From assembly GCA_024275575.1 (NCBI GenBank), contig JAJRYV010000134.1, positions 140,297 through 204,296 on the forward strand: a stretch of 64,000 bases of DNA, written 5' to 3'. This document shows positions 24,212-34,682 of the stretch, piece by piece (the first letter of the stretch is position 1; each line of letters opens with the position of its first letter). This DNA comes from a bacterium (GTDB lineage: Bacteria; Zhuqueibacterota; Zhuqueibacteria; Zhuqueibacterales; Geothermadaptataceae). The notes below the pieces were generated by a model, which worked only from the letters and a program-made list of their open reading frames with translations, had not been told where the DNA came from and made no database searches. A program made the position numbers and the translations under genes.

Positions 24212-24733
24212 GTGAGCAAAGTTGAAAGATTCTCTCCCGGTGAATTCGATTTAAAGGAAAAAGTCGTCCAGATCAACCGGGTAGCCAAAGTTGTTAAAGG
24301 CGGACGGCGCTTTTCATTTAACGCCATCGTCGTTTGTGGTGATGGAAATGGGCATGTGGGCATCGGGCTTGGAAAAGCCAATGAAGTGGCTGACGCCATC
24401 GCCAAAGGCGCAGAAAACGCCAAGAAAAGTTTGAAAAAGATCCATTTGGTCCATGGCACCATCCCGCATGAGGTCAACGGTAAATATGGCGCCTGTAAAG
24501 TCTTTTTAAAACCGGCGAGCCCGGGTACCGGCGTCATCGCCGGCGGCCCGGTACGTGCGATCATGGAGGCCGCTGGTGTCACGGATATCCTTACAAAATC
24601 TATCGGCTCATCCAACCCACACAACATGGTCAAAGCGACGATGTCCGCTTTGGAGGGATTGTACAATGTTGGTGAGATCGCTCGCAAGCGGGGAATGACC
24701 GTGAGCGAATTATATACGAAAACAACGGTTTGA
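24212..24733 (+). CDS. rpsE: 30S ribosomal protein S5
   Basis: [35 protein letters not shown] start. Confidence 0.98.
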   Translation: MSKVERFSPGEFDLKEKVVQINRVAKVVKGGRRFSFNAIVVCGDGNGHVGIGLGKANEVADAIAKGAENAKKSLKKIHLVHGTIPHEVNGKYGACKVFLKPASPGTGVIAGGPVRAIMEAAGVTDILTKSIGSSNPHNMVKATMSALEGLYNVGEIARKRGMTVSELYTKTTV

Positions 24734-24749
24734 GCTACGGAGTCTTGAA

Positions 24750-24941
24750 ATGGCAAAAAAGCAAAAAAAACTGATTATAAAACAGGTGCGCAGCCGGATC
24801 GGCCACAAGCTGAAGCAGAAGCGCACGCTTGAAGCGCTCGGTCTGCGCCGCATCGGCCACGTTGTGGAACAGGTCGATTGTCCGCAAACCCAGGGAATGA
24901 TAAATATTGTCAGGCACCTTGTCACGGTAGATGAAGCATAA
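24750..24941 (+). CDS. rpmD: 50S ribosomal protein L30
   Basis: IIKQVRSRIGHKLKQKRTLEALGLRRIGHVVE. Confidence 0.97.
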   Translation: MAKKQKKLIIKQVRSRIGHKLKQKRTLEALGLRRIGHVVEQVDCPQTQGMINIVRHLVTVDEA

Positions 24942-24952
24942 AAAGGTAAATC

Positions 24953-25396
24953 ATGGATCTCAGTACACTTAAATACGCTAAAAACTCGCGCAAGAATGCC
25001 AAAAAAGTTGGACGCGGTATCGGTTCGGGGCATGGTGGAACATCTTGCCGAGGCCACAAGGGCCAGAAATCACGCTCCGGCGGCAGCATCCCGCCATGGT
25101 TTGAAGGTGGCCAGATGCCTTTACAGCGCCGAGTTCCCAAACGGGGTTTTACGAATATTTTTCGCAAGACTTTTCAGGTCATCAATTTGACTGATCTGGA
25201 ACGCAAATCTGTTGAAGGTGTTGTCGGGCCGGAAAATCTCCTTGAATTGGGTTTGATTAAAAACACACGGGTGCCGGTGAAAGTTCTCGGGAACGGAGAA
25301 GTCTCAAAATCCATCGAGATTTCCGCACATAAATTTAGTCAATCTGCAATCGCGAAAATTGAGAAAGCCGGAGGGAAGGCGATACCGTTATGTTAA
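24953..25396 (+). CDS. rplO: 50S ribosomal protein L15
   Basis: KVGRGIGSGHGGTSCRGHKGQKSRSGG, FEGGQMPLQRRVPKRGF. Confidence 0.98.
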   Translation: MDLSTLKYAKNSRKNAKKVGRGIGSGHGGTSCRGHKGQKSRSGGSIPPWFEGGQMPLQRRVPKRGFTNIFRKTFQVINLTDLERKSVEGVVGPENLLELGLIKNTRVPVKVLGNGEVSKSIEISAHKFSQSAIAKIEKAGGKAIPLC

Positions 25397-26715
25397 GCAG
25401 TCTGCAGAGTGTTTTTAAGATTCACGAACTCAGAACGCGAATTTTCTTTACGTTGGGAATTCTGATCGTCTACCGTATCGGTAGCCATATCACCCTGCCG
25501 AATGTCAATCCTGAAGCGCTTATGAGCTTTTTTGATCAGGCTGGTGGTGGCGGTCTGTTCGGCCTGTATGATATGTTTGTCGGTGGTGTATTCAGCCGGG
25601 CGACTATTTTCGCCCTGGGCATTATGCCTTATATTTCTGCTTCGATTATCATTCAGCTTCTCGGTGCGGTCATGCCCTATTTTCAGCGCCTGCAGAAGCA
25701 GGGGCAGGAAGGGCAGCGCAAAATTACCCAGTATTCACGCTATGGCACAGTGGCGATTTCTCTGATGCAAGCATATGGTGTTAGTGTTTTTATCGAAAGC
25801 ATCACGACCAACCAGGGCTTGCCGGTGGTGCCAAACCCCGGCTGGTCATTTCGTATTATGACGATGATTATCCTCGCAAGTGGAACCGTGCTGATCATGT
25901 GGTTTGGCGAGCAATTGACCGAACGTGGCGTCGGCAACGGTATCAGCCTGATCATTTTTGTTGGCATTATCGCCCGCTTTCCCAACTCGGTTCTCGATGA
26001 ATGGCAACAACTTATCGGTGACAACCGCTCACTCATCGTTGAGGTCGCTCTGCTCGCTGTCATGGTAACGTGTATCGGTTTTGTAACCATGCTAACGCAG
26101 GGCACACGGAAAATTCCGGTGCAATATGCAAAACGTGTTGTCGGGCGTAAAATATACGGCGGGCAGAGCACGCATATTCCCCTTCGCGTCAATACGGCCG
26201 GTGTTATGCCGATCATCTTCGCCCAATCTCTGATGTTTGTGCCGCAGACAATCACCTCTTTTTTCCCGGATAGCGAAATTATGGGATTGGTGAACATCTA
26301 TTTTAATATGAATTCGGGAGTCTATCAGGTTGTCTATGCGTTGCTGATTATTTTCTTTACTTATTTTTATACGGCAATCGCCTTCAATCCTGTCGACGTA
26401 GCCGATAACATGAAAAAACACGGGGGATTTATTCCTGGTGTCCGCCCTGGAAAGAAGACCGCAGAATACATCGATAACATTCTGACGCGAGTGACATTGC
26501 CCGGCTCTTTTTTCCTCGCTCTTGTCGCTGTTCTTCCATACTTCATCATTAAATTTACGAATGTCTCTTATAGCTACGCGTCCTTTTTTGGTGGAACATC
26601 CTTGTTGATTATCGTCGGAGTCGCACTCGATACATTACAGCAAATGGAATCACACCTGCTTATGCGTCACTATGATGGTTTCATGAAGGGTGGGAAAATA
26701 AAAGGCAGACGATAA
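25390..26715 (+). CDS. secY: Preprotein translocase subunit SecY
   Basis: 441 aa polytopic; GIMPYISASIIIQLL, GERGVGNGISLIIF-like segments. Confidence 0.98.
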   Translation: MLSSLQSVFKIHELRTRIFFTLGILIVYRIGSHITLPNVNPEALMSFFDQAGGGGLFGLYDMFVGGVFSRATIFALGIMPYISASIIIQLLGAVMPYFQRLQKQGQEGQRKITQYSRYGTVAISLMQAYGVSVFIESITTNQGLPVVPNPGWSFRIMTMIILASGTVLIMWFGEQLTERGVGNGISLIIFVGIIARFPNSVLDEWQQLIGDNRSLIVEVALLAVMVTCIGFVTMLTQGTRKIPVQYAKRVVGRKIYGGQSTHIPLRVNTAGVMPIIFAQSLMFVPQTITSFFPDSEIMGLVNIYFNMNSGVYQVVYALLIIFFTYFYTAIAFNPVDVADNMKKHGGFIPGVRPGKKTAEYIDNILTRVTLPGSFFLALVAVLPYFIIKFTNVSYSYASFFGGTSLLIIVGVALDTLQQMESHLLMRHYDGFMKGGKIKGRR

Positions 26716-26739
26716 GCACAAATTAAGCATATTGCCCAA

Positions 26740-27405
26740 ATGGAACTCATTTTTATCGGCTATCCAGGGTCGGGAAAAGGAACACAAGCCTCATACCTGG
26801 CAGAAAAATACGGTATACCACAGATCTCAACAGGCGATATCCTGCGGCAGGCTGTCGCCGGGAAAACGCCCCTGGGTGTTGAGGCAAAAAGGGCGATGGA
26901 TGCCGGAGAACTCGTGCCTGATGCCGTGGTGATCGGTATGATCGAGGAAAGGCTGAAAGCGTCCGACGCTCAAAAAGGATTTATCCTTGACGGTTTTCCT
27001 CGCACGATTAAACAGGCGCAGGAATTCGACCGGATTCTGTATAAGATCGACCGTCAAATAAAGGTGGTACTCTCTCTCGAAGTTTCAAAACAACGGATTT
27101 TCAAGCGCCTGACAAGCCGGAGAGTGTGCTCGAATTGCAATCATATTTATAATTTGATATATGATCCGCCGCCGGAAAACGGCGTGTGTATCAGCTGCGG
27201 AAAAGCAGCATCGTTCTTTCAAAGAGATGATGATAAGGAAACAACAGTTCAGCACCGCATGGATGTTTATGAAGAGCTGACCCAGCCTTTGAAAAAATAC
27301 TATGACGGTCAGGGTAAACTCGCAGAGGTTGATGGTTCGTTGAATATTGAAAAAGTTCGCGAACAGATTCTGGCGATTACCGAGGCTGCCGGAAAAGAGA
27401 AATGA
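26740..27405 (+). CDS. adk: Adenylate kinase with Cys4 LID
   Basis: GYPGSGKGTQASYLAEKYGIPQISTGDILR, GFPRTIKQAQ, CSNC...CISC. Confidence 0.97.
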   Translation: MELIFIGYPGSGKGTQASYLAEKYGIPQISTGDILRQAVAGKTPLGVEAKRAMDAGELVPDAVVIGMIEERLKASDAQKGFILDGFPRTIKQAQEFDRILYKIDRQIKVVLSLEVSKQRIFKRLTSRRVCSNCNHIYNLIYDPPPENGVCISCGKAASFFQRDDDKETTVQHRMDVYEELTQPLKKYYDGQGKLAEVDGSLNIEKVREQILAITEAAGKEK

Positions 27406-28151
27406 TTCACATTCGGAATCAAAGCGAAATAGAAAAAATCCGCGAGAGCTGTAAAATTGTTGTCGACTCCATTTTAAAAGCCGGGCAGGCGCTTGAAGAA
27501 GGGATAACTTCGAAAGCCCTGGATACGATTATCGAAAAAACTATCCGCTCTCACGGCGGCGAACCGGCATTCAAAGGCTATCACGGCTTTCCCGCTTCAG
27601 CTTGCATTTCCCTGAATGAAGCTGTCGTACACGGTATCCCGGATGAAGCACCGATTCCATCGGGAACAGTGGTTAAAATCGATGTCGGTGTTAAGAAAAA
27701 CGGTTATTTCGGTGATGCCGCAAAATCGTTTTGCGTCGGCGATGTTTCCGAAGAAACGAAGAAGCTTTTGAATATAACCCGTGAGGCGCTCTATAAAGCA
27801 ATTGATGTCGCCCATTGGGGAAATCGCTTGTCAGATATCTCCCATGCAGTTCAGAGCTATGTTGAAAAGCATGGATATTCCGTCGTCCGCCAGTTGGTGG
27901 GGCATGGCATCGGCACCGAGTTGCATGAGGAACCACAAGTTCCAAACTATGGCAAACCGGGGCGCGGCCCGCGGCTGAAACCGGGAATGATTCTCGCTAT
28001 CGAACCGATGATTAATATCGGCGGCAGCGAAGTTGTCACGGCGGATGATGGGTGGACGGTTGTAACGGCAGATTCATCTATGTCAGCCCATTTCGAACAT
28101 ACAGTTGCTGTTGGCAGGGAATCCGCTGAAATACTAACACAAGGTTTATAA
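27402..28151 (+). CDS. map: Methionine aminopeptidase type I
   Basis: [39 protein letters not shown] overlap with adk. Confidence 0.97.
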   Translation: MIHIRNQSEIEKIRESCKIVVDSILKAGQALEEGITSKALDTIIEKTIRSHGGEPAFKGYHGFPASACISLNEAVVHGIPDEAPIPSGTVVKIDVGVKKNGYFGDAAKSFCVGDVSEETKKLLNITREALYKAIDVAHWGNRLSDISHAVQSYVEKHGYSVVRQLVGHGIGTELHEEPQVPNYGKPGRGPRLKPGMILAIEPMINIGGSEVVTADDGWTVVTADSSMSAHFEHTVAVGRESAEILTQGL

Positions 28152-28156
28152 TACAC

Positions 28157-28375
28157 ATGGCAAAAGAAGAAGCAATAAGGGTTGACGGCACCATTTACGA
28201 AACCTTGCCAAATGCATCTTTTCGTGTCGAGCTTGAAAATGGGCACAAGGTTTTAGCGCATATTTCAGGGAAAATGCGGATGCATTTCATCAAGATTTTA
28301 CCCGGTGATAAAGTAACGGTTGAATTGTCTCCTTATGATCTTTCAAGAGGCCGTATCGTCTATCGCTACAAATAA
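28157..28375 (+). CDS. infA: Translation initiation factor IF-1
   Basis: [45 protein letters not shown]. Confidence 0.98.
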   Translation: MAKEEAIRVDGTIYETLPNASFRVELENGHKVLAHISGKMRMHFIKILPGDKVTVELSPYDLSRGRIVYRYK

Positions 28376-28389
28376 GCAGGAAAACGACC

Positions 28390-28503
28390 ATGAAAGTAAG
28401 ATCTTCCGTAAAAAAGATGTGTGATGCGTGCAAAATTATCAAAAGAAAAGGTAAGATTCGCGTCATCTGCAAAAATCCGCGCCATAAGCAGCGCCAGGGA
28501 TAA
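28390..28503 (+). CDS. rpmJ: 50S ribosomal protein L36 (zinc-binding type)
   Basis: 37 aa [37 protein letters not shown]; absent from the supplied ORF track because it is short. Confidence 0.97.
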   Translation: MKVRSSVKKMCDACKIIKRKGKIRVICKNPRHKQRQG

Positions 28504-28528
28504 CTAACGAGAATATTGGAGGAGTATC

Positions 28529-28900
28529 TTGGCTCGTATACAAGGCATTGACCTTCCACGTGATAAGAGACTTGAAATCGCATTGACATATATTTATGGT
28601 ATTGGACGCAAGTCAGCCAGAGAAATTCTCACCAAGGCTGATGTCGATCCGAACCTGCGCGTTAAGGATATGTCAAGTGAAGACATCGCACAAATTCGTG
28701 CCGTAATCGGCGCCGAATACAAAGTGGAAGGCGCCCTTCGCACTGAAGTTCAAATGAATATCAAGCGCCTGATGGACATTGGTTGCTATCGCGGCATTCG
28801 CCATCGCCGTGGTTTGCCGGTTCGTGGGCAAAGAACCTCAACCAACGCGCGTACGCGAAAAGGTAAAAAGCGTACTTCTGGAATCGGTAAAAAACGTTAA
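28529..28900 (+). CDS. rpsM: 30S ribosomal protein S13
   Basis: [46 protein letters not shown] start. Confidence 0.98.
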   Translation: MARIQGIDLPRDKRLEIALTYIYGIGRKSAREILTKADVDPNLRVKDMSSEDIAQIRAVIGAEYKVEGALRTEVQMNIKRLMDIGCYRGIRHRRGLPVRGQRTSTNARTRKGKKRTSGIGKKR

Positions 28901-28940
28901 GCGGAAATTTTGATTCAAGAATAAACTATGGAGTACTCCA

Positions 28941-29330
28941 TTGGCTAGTTCAAAAGGAAAAAAAACAAAAAAACGTGAAAAGGTCGATACAAATGGCCTG
29001 GCGACAGTCCATGCCACGTTTAACAATACGATCATTTCGCTGAGTGATGTTTACGGCAATACCATCTCCTGGGCATCCGGCGGCAAAGTTGGCTTCAAAG
29101 GCTCGAGAAAATCGACGCCGTTTGCTGCGCAGGTTGCTGCTGAGAATGCCGCAAAAATTGCTATGGATCTCGGCCTGAGGCGGATCGAAGTTTTAATTAA
29201 AGGCCCGGGTGCCGGCCGCGAATCAGCCGTGCGTTCTTTGCAAGCTGCCGGGCTGGAAATAACTGCGATTAAAGATGTAACCCCAATCCCCCACAACGGG
29301 TGTCGTCCTCCCAAACGTCGCAGGGTCTAA
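28941..29330 (+). CDS. rpsK: 30S ribosomal protein S11
   Basis: [55 protein letters not shown] start. Confidence 0.98.
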   Translation: MASSKGKKTKKREKVDTNGLATVHATFNNTIISLSDVYGNTISWASGGKVGFKGSRKSTPFAAQVAAENAAKIAMDLGLRRIEVLIKGPGAGRESAVRSLQAAGLEITAIKDVTPIPHNGCRPPKRRRV

Positions 29331-29380
29331 TTTTATAATTCGTTGAAACTCAAATTAATGGGTTGGAGGTTTTAAAATAT

Positions 29381-30010
29381 ATGGCACGCTACACAGGGCC
29401 TGTATGCAAGCTTTGCCGCCGCGAAGCACAAAAATTGTTTCTTAAAGGTGCAAAATGTTCCTCGCCAAAGTGCCCGATTGAAACAAAAAATTTTCCTCCC
29501 GGGCAACACGGACGCGGTCGATTTCAGAAGAAATCTGAATACGGCATCCAGTTGCGGGAGAAACAAAAAATGCGCCGCATGTACGGCTTGCTCGAAGCGC
29601 AGTTTAGAAATTATTATGAAAAAGCCAACAAACAAAGCGGTATTACAGGCGAAAACCTGCTTAAATCGCTTGAACGCCGGCTGGATAACATCGTCTACCG
29701 CCTGGGCTTTGCCCCATCGCGCAAAGCTGCTCGCCAACTGGTGCGGCATCGCCATTTTCTTGTCAATGGACGCCGCGTTGATATCCCCTCATTTCAGGTG
29801 AAACCGGGCGATGAAATCAAAGTTCGCGAAAGCAGTAAAAAACTCGAACTTATCCACCAATCCCTGCGCCGTTTGCGGGAGGGGCGTCAGTTGCCCTGGC
29901 TTGACTTGAACAAACCTCAGCTCACAGGCACATTGCTGGAAATCCCGGCACGGGCTGATATCCCTGTTGAAGTCAATGAATCGTTAATCGTCGAGCTTTA
30001 CTCGAAATAA
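29381..30010 (+). CDS. rpsD: 30S ribosomal protein S4 (zinc-binding type)
   Basis: [34 protein letters not shown]; start trimmed. Confidence 0.98.
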   Translation: MARYTGPVCKLCRREAQKLFLKGAKCSSPKCPIETKNFPPGQHGRGRFQKKSEYGIQLREKQKMRRMYGLLEAQFRNYYEKANKQSGITGENLLKSLERRLDNIVYRLGFAPSRKAARQLVRHRHFLVNGRRVDIPSFQVKPGDEIKVRESSKKLELIHQSLRRLREGRQLPWLDLNKPQLTGTLLEIPARADIPVEVNESLIVELYSK

Positions 30011-30061
30011 GAGTTTGCTTTCTACACTTAGGACTTTTTACAAATATATGGAGATATTTCT

Positions 30062-31048
30062 ATGAATTGGCCTAATCTTCAAATGCCAGATACCGTGGAG
30101 ATTGATGATTCTGTATATTCAACCACATTTGGCCGTTTCATAGTTCAGCCGCTTGAACGTGGATTTGGCACGACGCTGGGCAACGCATTGCGACGCGTTT
30201 TGCTTTCCAGCCTGCCCGGCGCTGCGATTACACAGGTTAAAATTGATGGTGTTCACCATGAATTTTCTACGGTTCCGGGAATGGTTGAGGATGTAGCGGA
30301 CCTCATTCTCAACCTCAAGCAGGTGCGCTTTAAAATGATCAACAAAAAACCGGATAAGGTGGTGATTGAGGCGAATGGCCCGGGCATCATCAAAGCCGGT
30401 GATTTGCAGAACGGCACCACGGATTTTGAAATACTTAACCCTGATCTGCATTTGGCAACTCTCGATAAAGAAGCAAATCTGCGCATGGAATTGCGGATCG
30501 GCCGCGGACACGGCTATGTTCCTTCCGAGGAAAACAAATTGCCCGATCAACCCATCGGAACAATCGCGATCGATGCCATTTTTACACCGGTCATGAATGT
30601 GAGTTATTTTATCGAAAATACACGAGTTGGACAACGAACAGATTATGAAAAACTCATTCTTGAAATAACTACCGACGGCAGTATCACACCTGATGATACA
30701 CTGACTTACGCAAATAAAATACTGCTCGAACATATCCAGATTTTTATTAATTTTGACATCGAACCAGAAGAAGAAGAACCGGATGAAGTGGATGAAGAAG
30801 TTCTGCGTATTCGAAAATTGCTGAAAATGCCCGTCGATGAGCTGGAATTGTCGGTGCGCTCACATAACTGCCTGATGGCTGCCAATATCAAAACAATTGG
30901 TGATCTCGTTTCGAGAGATGAAGCTGTCATGCTGAAATTCAGAAATTTTGGCCGCAAGTCATTACAGGAATTAACGCAGATTCTCGATGAGAAAAACCTT
31001 CATTTTGGGTTTGATGTCGAAAAATACCTCAAGAATGATGAAGAATGA
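30062..31048 (+). CDS. rpoA: DNA-directed RNA polymerase subunit alpha
   Basis: LERGFGTTLGNALRRVLLSSLPGAAIT; alpha-CTD VRSHNCLMAANIKTIGDLV. Confidence 0.98.
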   Translation: MNWPNLQMPDTVEIDDSVYSTTFGRFIVQPLERGFGTTLGNALRRVLLSSLPGAAITQVKIDGVHHEFSTVPGMVEDVADLILNLKQVRFKMINKKPDKVVIEANGPGIIKAGDLQNGTTDFEILNPDLHLATLDKEANLRMELRIGRGHGYVPSEENKLPDQPIGTIAIDAIFTPVMNVSYFIENTRVGQRTDYEKLILEITTDGSITPDDTLTYANKILLEHIQIFINFDIEPEEEEPDEVDEEVLRIRKLLKMPVDELELSVRSHNCLMAANIKTIGDLVSRDEAVMLKFRNFGRKSLQELTQILDEKNLHFGFDVEKYLKNDEE

Positions 31049-31076
31049 TCAAAAATCATAAAAAGGGCTTAATTTT

Positions 31077-31559
31077 ATGCGACACGGCAAAGATCATAAA
31101 AAATTAGGGCGCACTGCAAGTCACCGCCGCGCCATGCTTTCAAATCTGGTTGCTTCGCTTTTTCAACATAAGCAGATTCGTACCACTCTGGCAAAAGCCA
31201 AAGAAGGACGCCGCTATGCAGAACGTTGCATCACTTTTGGCAAAAAAGGCACGGTTGCAGCACGACGCCATGTTTACAAGTTTATCCCGCAACGTAAGAT
31301 AATTCAGCTTCTATTTGATGACATCGCACCTGCCTTTGCAGAACGCGCCGGTGGTTACACACGTATCGTTAAACTTGGCCGCCGGCAAGGCGATGGCGCT
31401 GAAATCGTTATTCTTGAGCTCGTCGGATACGAAGGCGCACAGCTTGAAAAACAGCACCAGGCTGCCGAAAAACGTGCCGAGAGAAAGAAACGCCGGGAAG
31501 AAGACGAAAAAGCTGAAGCAAAATCAGCACCGTCACAGACTGGCGAAGCCACTCAGTAA
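31077..31559 (+). CDS. rplQ: 50S ribosomal protein L17
   Basis: MRHGKDHKKLGRTASHRRAMLSNLVASLF; charged C-terminal tail. Confidence 0.98.
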   Translation: MRHGKDHKKLGRTASHRRAMLSNLVASLFQHKQIRTTLAKAKEGRRYAERCITFGKKGTVAARRHVYKFIPQRKIIQLLFDDIAPAFAERAGGYTRIVKLGRRQGDGAEIVILELVGYEGAQLEKQHQAAEKRAERKKRREEDEKAEAKSAPSQTGEATQ

Positions 31560-31601
31560 GCAATGCCTTTTTGATTCGGTTATGTTTTGATCACCAGGTT
31601 T

Positions 31602-31638
31602 GGCCAAAAGGACAGCGTGTCTTTTTGGCCTTTTTTTT
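31602..31638 (+). terminator. Intrinsic terminator after rplQ
   Basis: GGCCAAAAGGACA-GCG-TGTCTTTTTGGCC followed by TTTTTTTT. Confidence 0.9.
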
Positions 31639-32120
31639 GGCAGACGCTTGAAATCCGGTAGTAGCCAGGAGAACGATCGATGAAAATAGCCATTACCTGA
31701 AATCTGGTTTTAGTTGCATTCAAAAGAATGCTGTTGTAAATTCAGGCTTTTCTGCGGCAAAAAAAGACGGAACAAACTCTGCATTTTGATGGATCCAAAA
31801 TAACGATGCTATCGTTCAACAGCTTGGCCGGGATCAGACATCGTTACAGATGTCATTAATTTTATGGTTGAGCCTTTGGCTTCGCATTTGGGTGGAGCGG
31901 TGTGCCATGCTCGCTGTGGAATAAATTCCGCAGCTCTTAAAAAGCAAACCTGCCTGAAGGCGGCTCAATTAGCAAGCTCGCTTCAGCGAGGTTGAGTTTG
32001 TGCAGCTGCATGTTTGAATATATGCAGCGGACATCTTTTTGCTATCAGATTTAACTGCGGAGCTAAGGCTCCGATCAATAATTTCACATTCTAACCAATT
32101 TGAAATGCATTTGGAGTACC

Positions 32121-33263
32121 ATGATTAAAAAATGTATCGGGTTGTTTTTTCTCGTGTTTTTGCTTTCCTGCACCGAGAAAAGCCCGCTTCCTCTCACTGC
32201 TGATGAAAACATTGGCGAAATTATCGCCAGGGATATCGTTGCAGACCTCAGTCTCGTCAGTGAACCTGAGATCATCAACACCGGCTTTAGTCAATATCTT
32301 TATCTCGGCACAGTTGATCAAAAAAAATCAGCCATTCTCATGCGCTTCGATGACTTGCCGGACAGCTCGGAAATCATTTCCGCAAAACTTGAATTGATAG
32401 CAGTAGACACACTCGTGCGAAATCAGCACCCTTTTGAAGCCGTCATTTATAAATCGCCGCAACATTTTGAATCTCTTGAAGTGACAAGTAAAAATTTTCC
32501 ATTCGGCTCATGGACGGAAGAAATGGCGCGGGCAACAGTTACAACGGCTGATACGGACACAGTGATTTTTGAGTTGAGTCCGACCTGGGTGGAAACCTGG
32601 AAAGATTCTGTCAATAATACCGGGTTTGTGATTACCACAGAGGCGTCGGATGTCGGTCGGCGTTTCGGCTCGACCTCGGATCGCAAGGTTGCACCCGTAC
32701 TAAGGCTTGTTTACAAACAAGTAAACGCGGCTCAAAACGACACCATGCTCACGGTACCGACAGCGGATACATTTATTTACGAATCAGGCCCTGCACTTGT
32801 CGACGGCCCACTTTATGTTGCCACAGGTGAGGAATACCGCTCAATTCTCAAGTTTGATCTCTCCGATATCCCGGCAAATGCCACGATCAACCAGGCAGAG
32901 TTGATATTGACGGTTGACCAGGAAAATTCTTTTCTGTCAAGTGAAGGCATAAGAATCAATGCCTTCCGTCTGAAGGAAACAGCAACCGATCCCTTTGCTG
33001 CCGATATCGACTCTTCTTTCAGTTTAAGCGTATCCGATATATCCATCAGGCCGGGTGTAGAGTCCGTCGATATGATCATGCAATTTATCACCCAGCGATG
33101 GACGCGCCAGGATACCCTGGGCTTCGACAACTACGGCATCTTGTTATTTGCACGTACAAAATATAATATATTTTCCCGGGTTGCGTTTTTCAATGTCGAT
33201 GCCGACAGTGGAAGAGCGCCAAAATTGACCTTGCACTATACAACGCCGCCAAGCTACGAATAG
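32121..33263 (+). CDS. Lipoprotein with DNRLRE-like repeats
   Basis: Signal MIKKCIGLFFLVFLLSC with lipobox; two ILMRFDDLPDSSEIISAKLEL / SILKFDLSDIPANATINQAELIL modules typical of DNRLRE domains. Confidence 0.7.
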   Translation: MIKKCIGLFFLVFLLSCTEKSPLPLTADENIGEIIARDIVADLSLVSEPEIINTGFSQYLYLGTVDQKKSAILMRFDDLPDSSEIISAKLELIAVDTLVRNQHPFEAVIYKSPQHFESLEVTSKNFPFGSWTEEMARATVTTADTDTVIFELSPTWVETWKDSVNNTGFVITTEASDVGRRFGSTSDRKVAPVLRLVYKQVNAAQNDTMLTVPTADTFIYESGPALVDGPLYVATGEEYRSILKFDLSDIPANATINQAELILTVDQENSFLSSEGIRINAFRLKETATDPFAADIDSSFSLSVSDISIRPGVESVDMIMQFITQRWTRQDTLGFDNYGILLFARTKYNIFSRVAFFNVDADSGRAPKLTLHYTTPPSYE

Positions 33264-33264
33264 G

Positions 33265-34482
33265 ATGGATAGAATGACAAAACAGCATCTTTTTAGAATA
33301 ATAAACTTAAGCGTGTTGGCCGGCCTGCTTTTTACTGCTCAAATAGAGGCAAATTCTCTTTACTCCAAGTTTGGCATCGGCATATTGCGTCCCTATGCCG
33401 GCGCATCCTATTTTGGACAGGGCAATATCGGGGTTGCATCGTATAGCCCCATCGCTTTGCAATACTTAAACCCGGCATCTCTCGCATTTTTAAAAAGAAC
33501 CCGTTTTGAAGGCAGTTTCCTTTATGAAAAAGCGGATGTCAAAGCCGGGGGAGCCACCGGGAAATTTACCGATTCCGGGTTTAACACTTTGCATATTGGC
33601 ATTCCAATGACCCGGGGGTATGCGATATCTTTCGGTTTGATGCCGTACAGCGTTGTCGCCAACATCTATGAAGAAGTGGTCGAAGGATCGTATCGCAATG
33701 AGCTCATCGGAACCGGCGGACTGGAACGTGGTTTTTTACGCTTCTCCGGCCGCATCGGCAGCCGTTTCGCTTATGGCGCCGGCCTCGATGTTTATTTCGG
33801 CCGCCTTGAAAAAACGTGGCGGGTATTTTTTGAAAATGCTTCCTATCTGCGGACAGAAGACATCACCTCGACAACTGCTGTCGGGATGGGCGTACATCTC
33901 GGCTTTTTGGCGCGTATCTCAAAAATTCTGGATTTTGGCGCTGTGATTGTCGGGCCGACAACATTGAGCACGAAAACACAGGTTGATTATACTTTTAAAA
34001 ATGAAGCATCGATCACTGAAGGCGAAATAAGACTACCGCTGATACAGACTTATGGTCTTAATTTTCACCCGAATAATAAACTCATCCTGCTCGCGGATTT
34101 TGAAGCAGGCAACTGGGGCAGCCTGAAAGCGAGCAATCTTCTCGGCGCAGAAACGACGAATACAAAACGCTTTGGAGTTGGACTTGAATATGCCCCTTCG
34201 CGAAAATTATACGCCAGTCTATGGAAGAAGATGAGTTACCGCATTGGTTTCAATGTGGGTAATTTGCCCTATCTCAACAATGGAAAAGAGATCAATGAGC
34301 GCTTTTTTACCGCAGGCCTGACTTTGCCCTATAATGCTTTCAACAGCCAGTTGGAAATGGGTATCGAATATGGCAAACGCGGTAACGAAAGCGAGCTCGG
34401 TAGTGAGGAAACCATTTTTCGCTTTGTATTCGGCATCGCCAGTGGTGAAAAATGGTTTAACAGACCGCGTGGCCGTAAATAA
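33265..34482 (+). CDS. Outer-membrane beta-barrel protein (FadL/PorV-like)
   Basis: Signal peptide; SLYSKFGIGILRPYAG start; repeated amphipathic aromatic strands; C-terminal FRFVFGIASG. Confidence 0.6.
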   Translation: MDRMTKQHLFRIINLSVLAGLLFTAQIEANSLYSKFGIGILRPYAGASYFGQGNIGVASYSPIALQYLNPASLAFLKRTRFEGSFLYEKADVKAGGATGKFTDSGFNTLHIGIPMTRGYAISFGLMPYSVVANIYEEVVEGSYRNELIGTGGLERGFLRFSGRIGSRFAYGAGLDVYFGRLEKTWRVFFENASYLRTEDITSTTAVGMGVHLGFLARISKILDFGAVIVGPTTLSTKTQVDYTFKNEASITEGEIRLPLIQTYGLNFHPNNKLILLADFEAGNWGSLKASNLLGAETTNTKRFGVGLEYAPSRKLYASLWKKMSYRIGFNVGNLPYLNNGKEINERFFTAGLTLPYNAFNSQLEMGIEYGKRGNESELGSEETIFRFVFGIASGEKWFNRPRGRK

Positions 34483-34577
34483 GTTTTAAAAGGCTGTAAA
34501 GCTTTGCCGGCGTCGGCAAAAATGAGCACCATTAAGCTGCAACCTGCCGGCTTTCAATCTGTTCAACATTGTTTTAC

Positions 34578-34606
34578 TTGATTTTGCAGTTCAATTTGGC
34601 TATAAT
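34578..34606 (+). promoter_or_regulatory. Candidate promoter of the TPR lipoprotein gene
   Basis: TTGATT-N17-TATAAT. Confidence 0.6.
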
Positions 34607-34682
34607 TCCTCTTTGATTGCGCCCAACTGAACTGAAAAAAATCTAAATAATAGTTTAATGACCGAGGGAGGACGTTAGAAAA

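Noticed and set aside
24208-24756. 182-aa minus-strand ORF over rpsE
   Set aside because: Shadow ORF; rpsE is unambiguous on the + strand.
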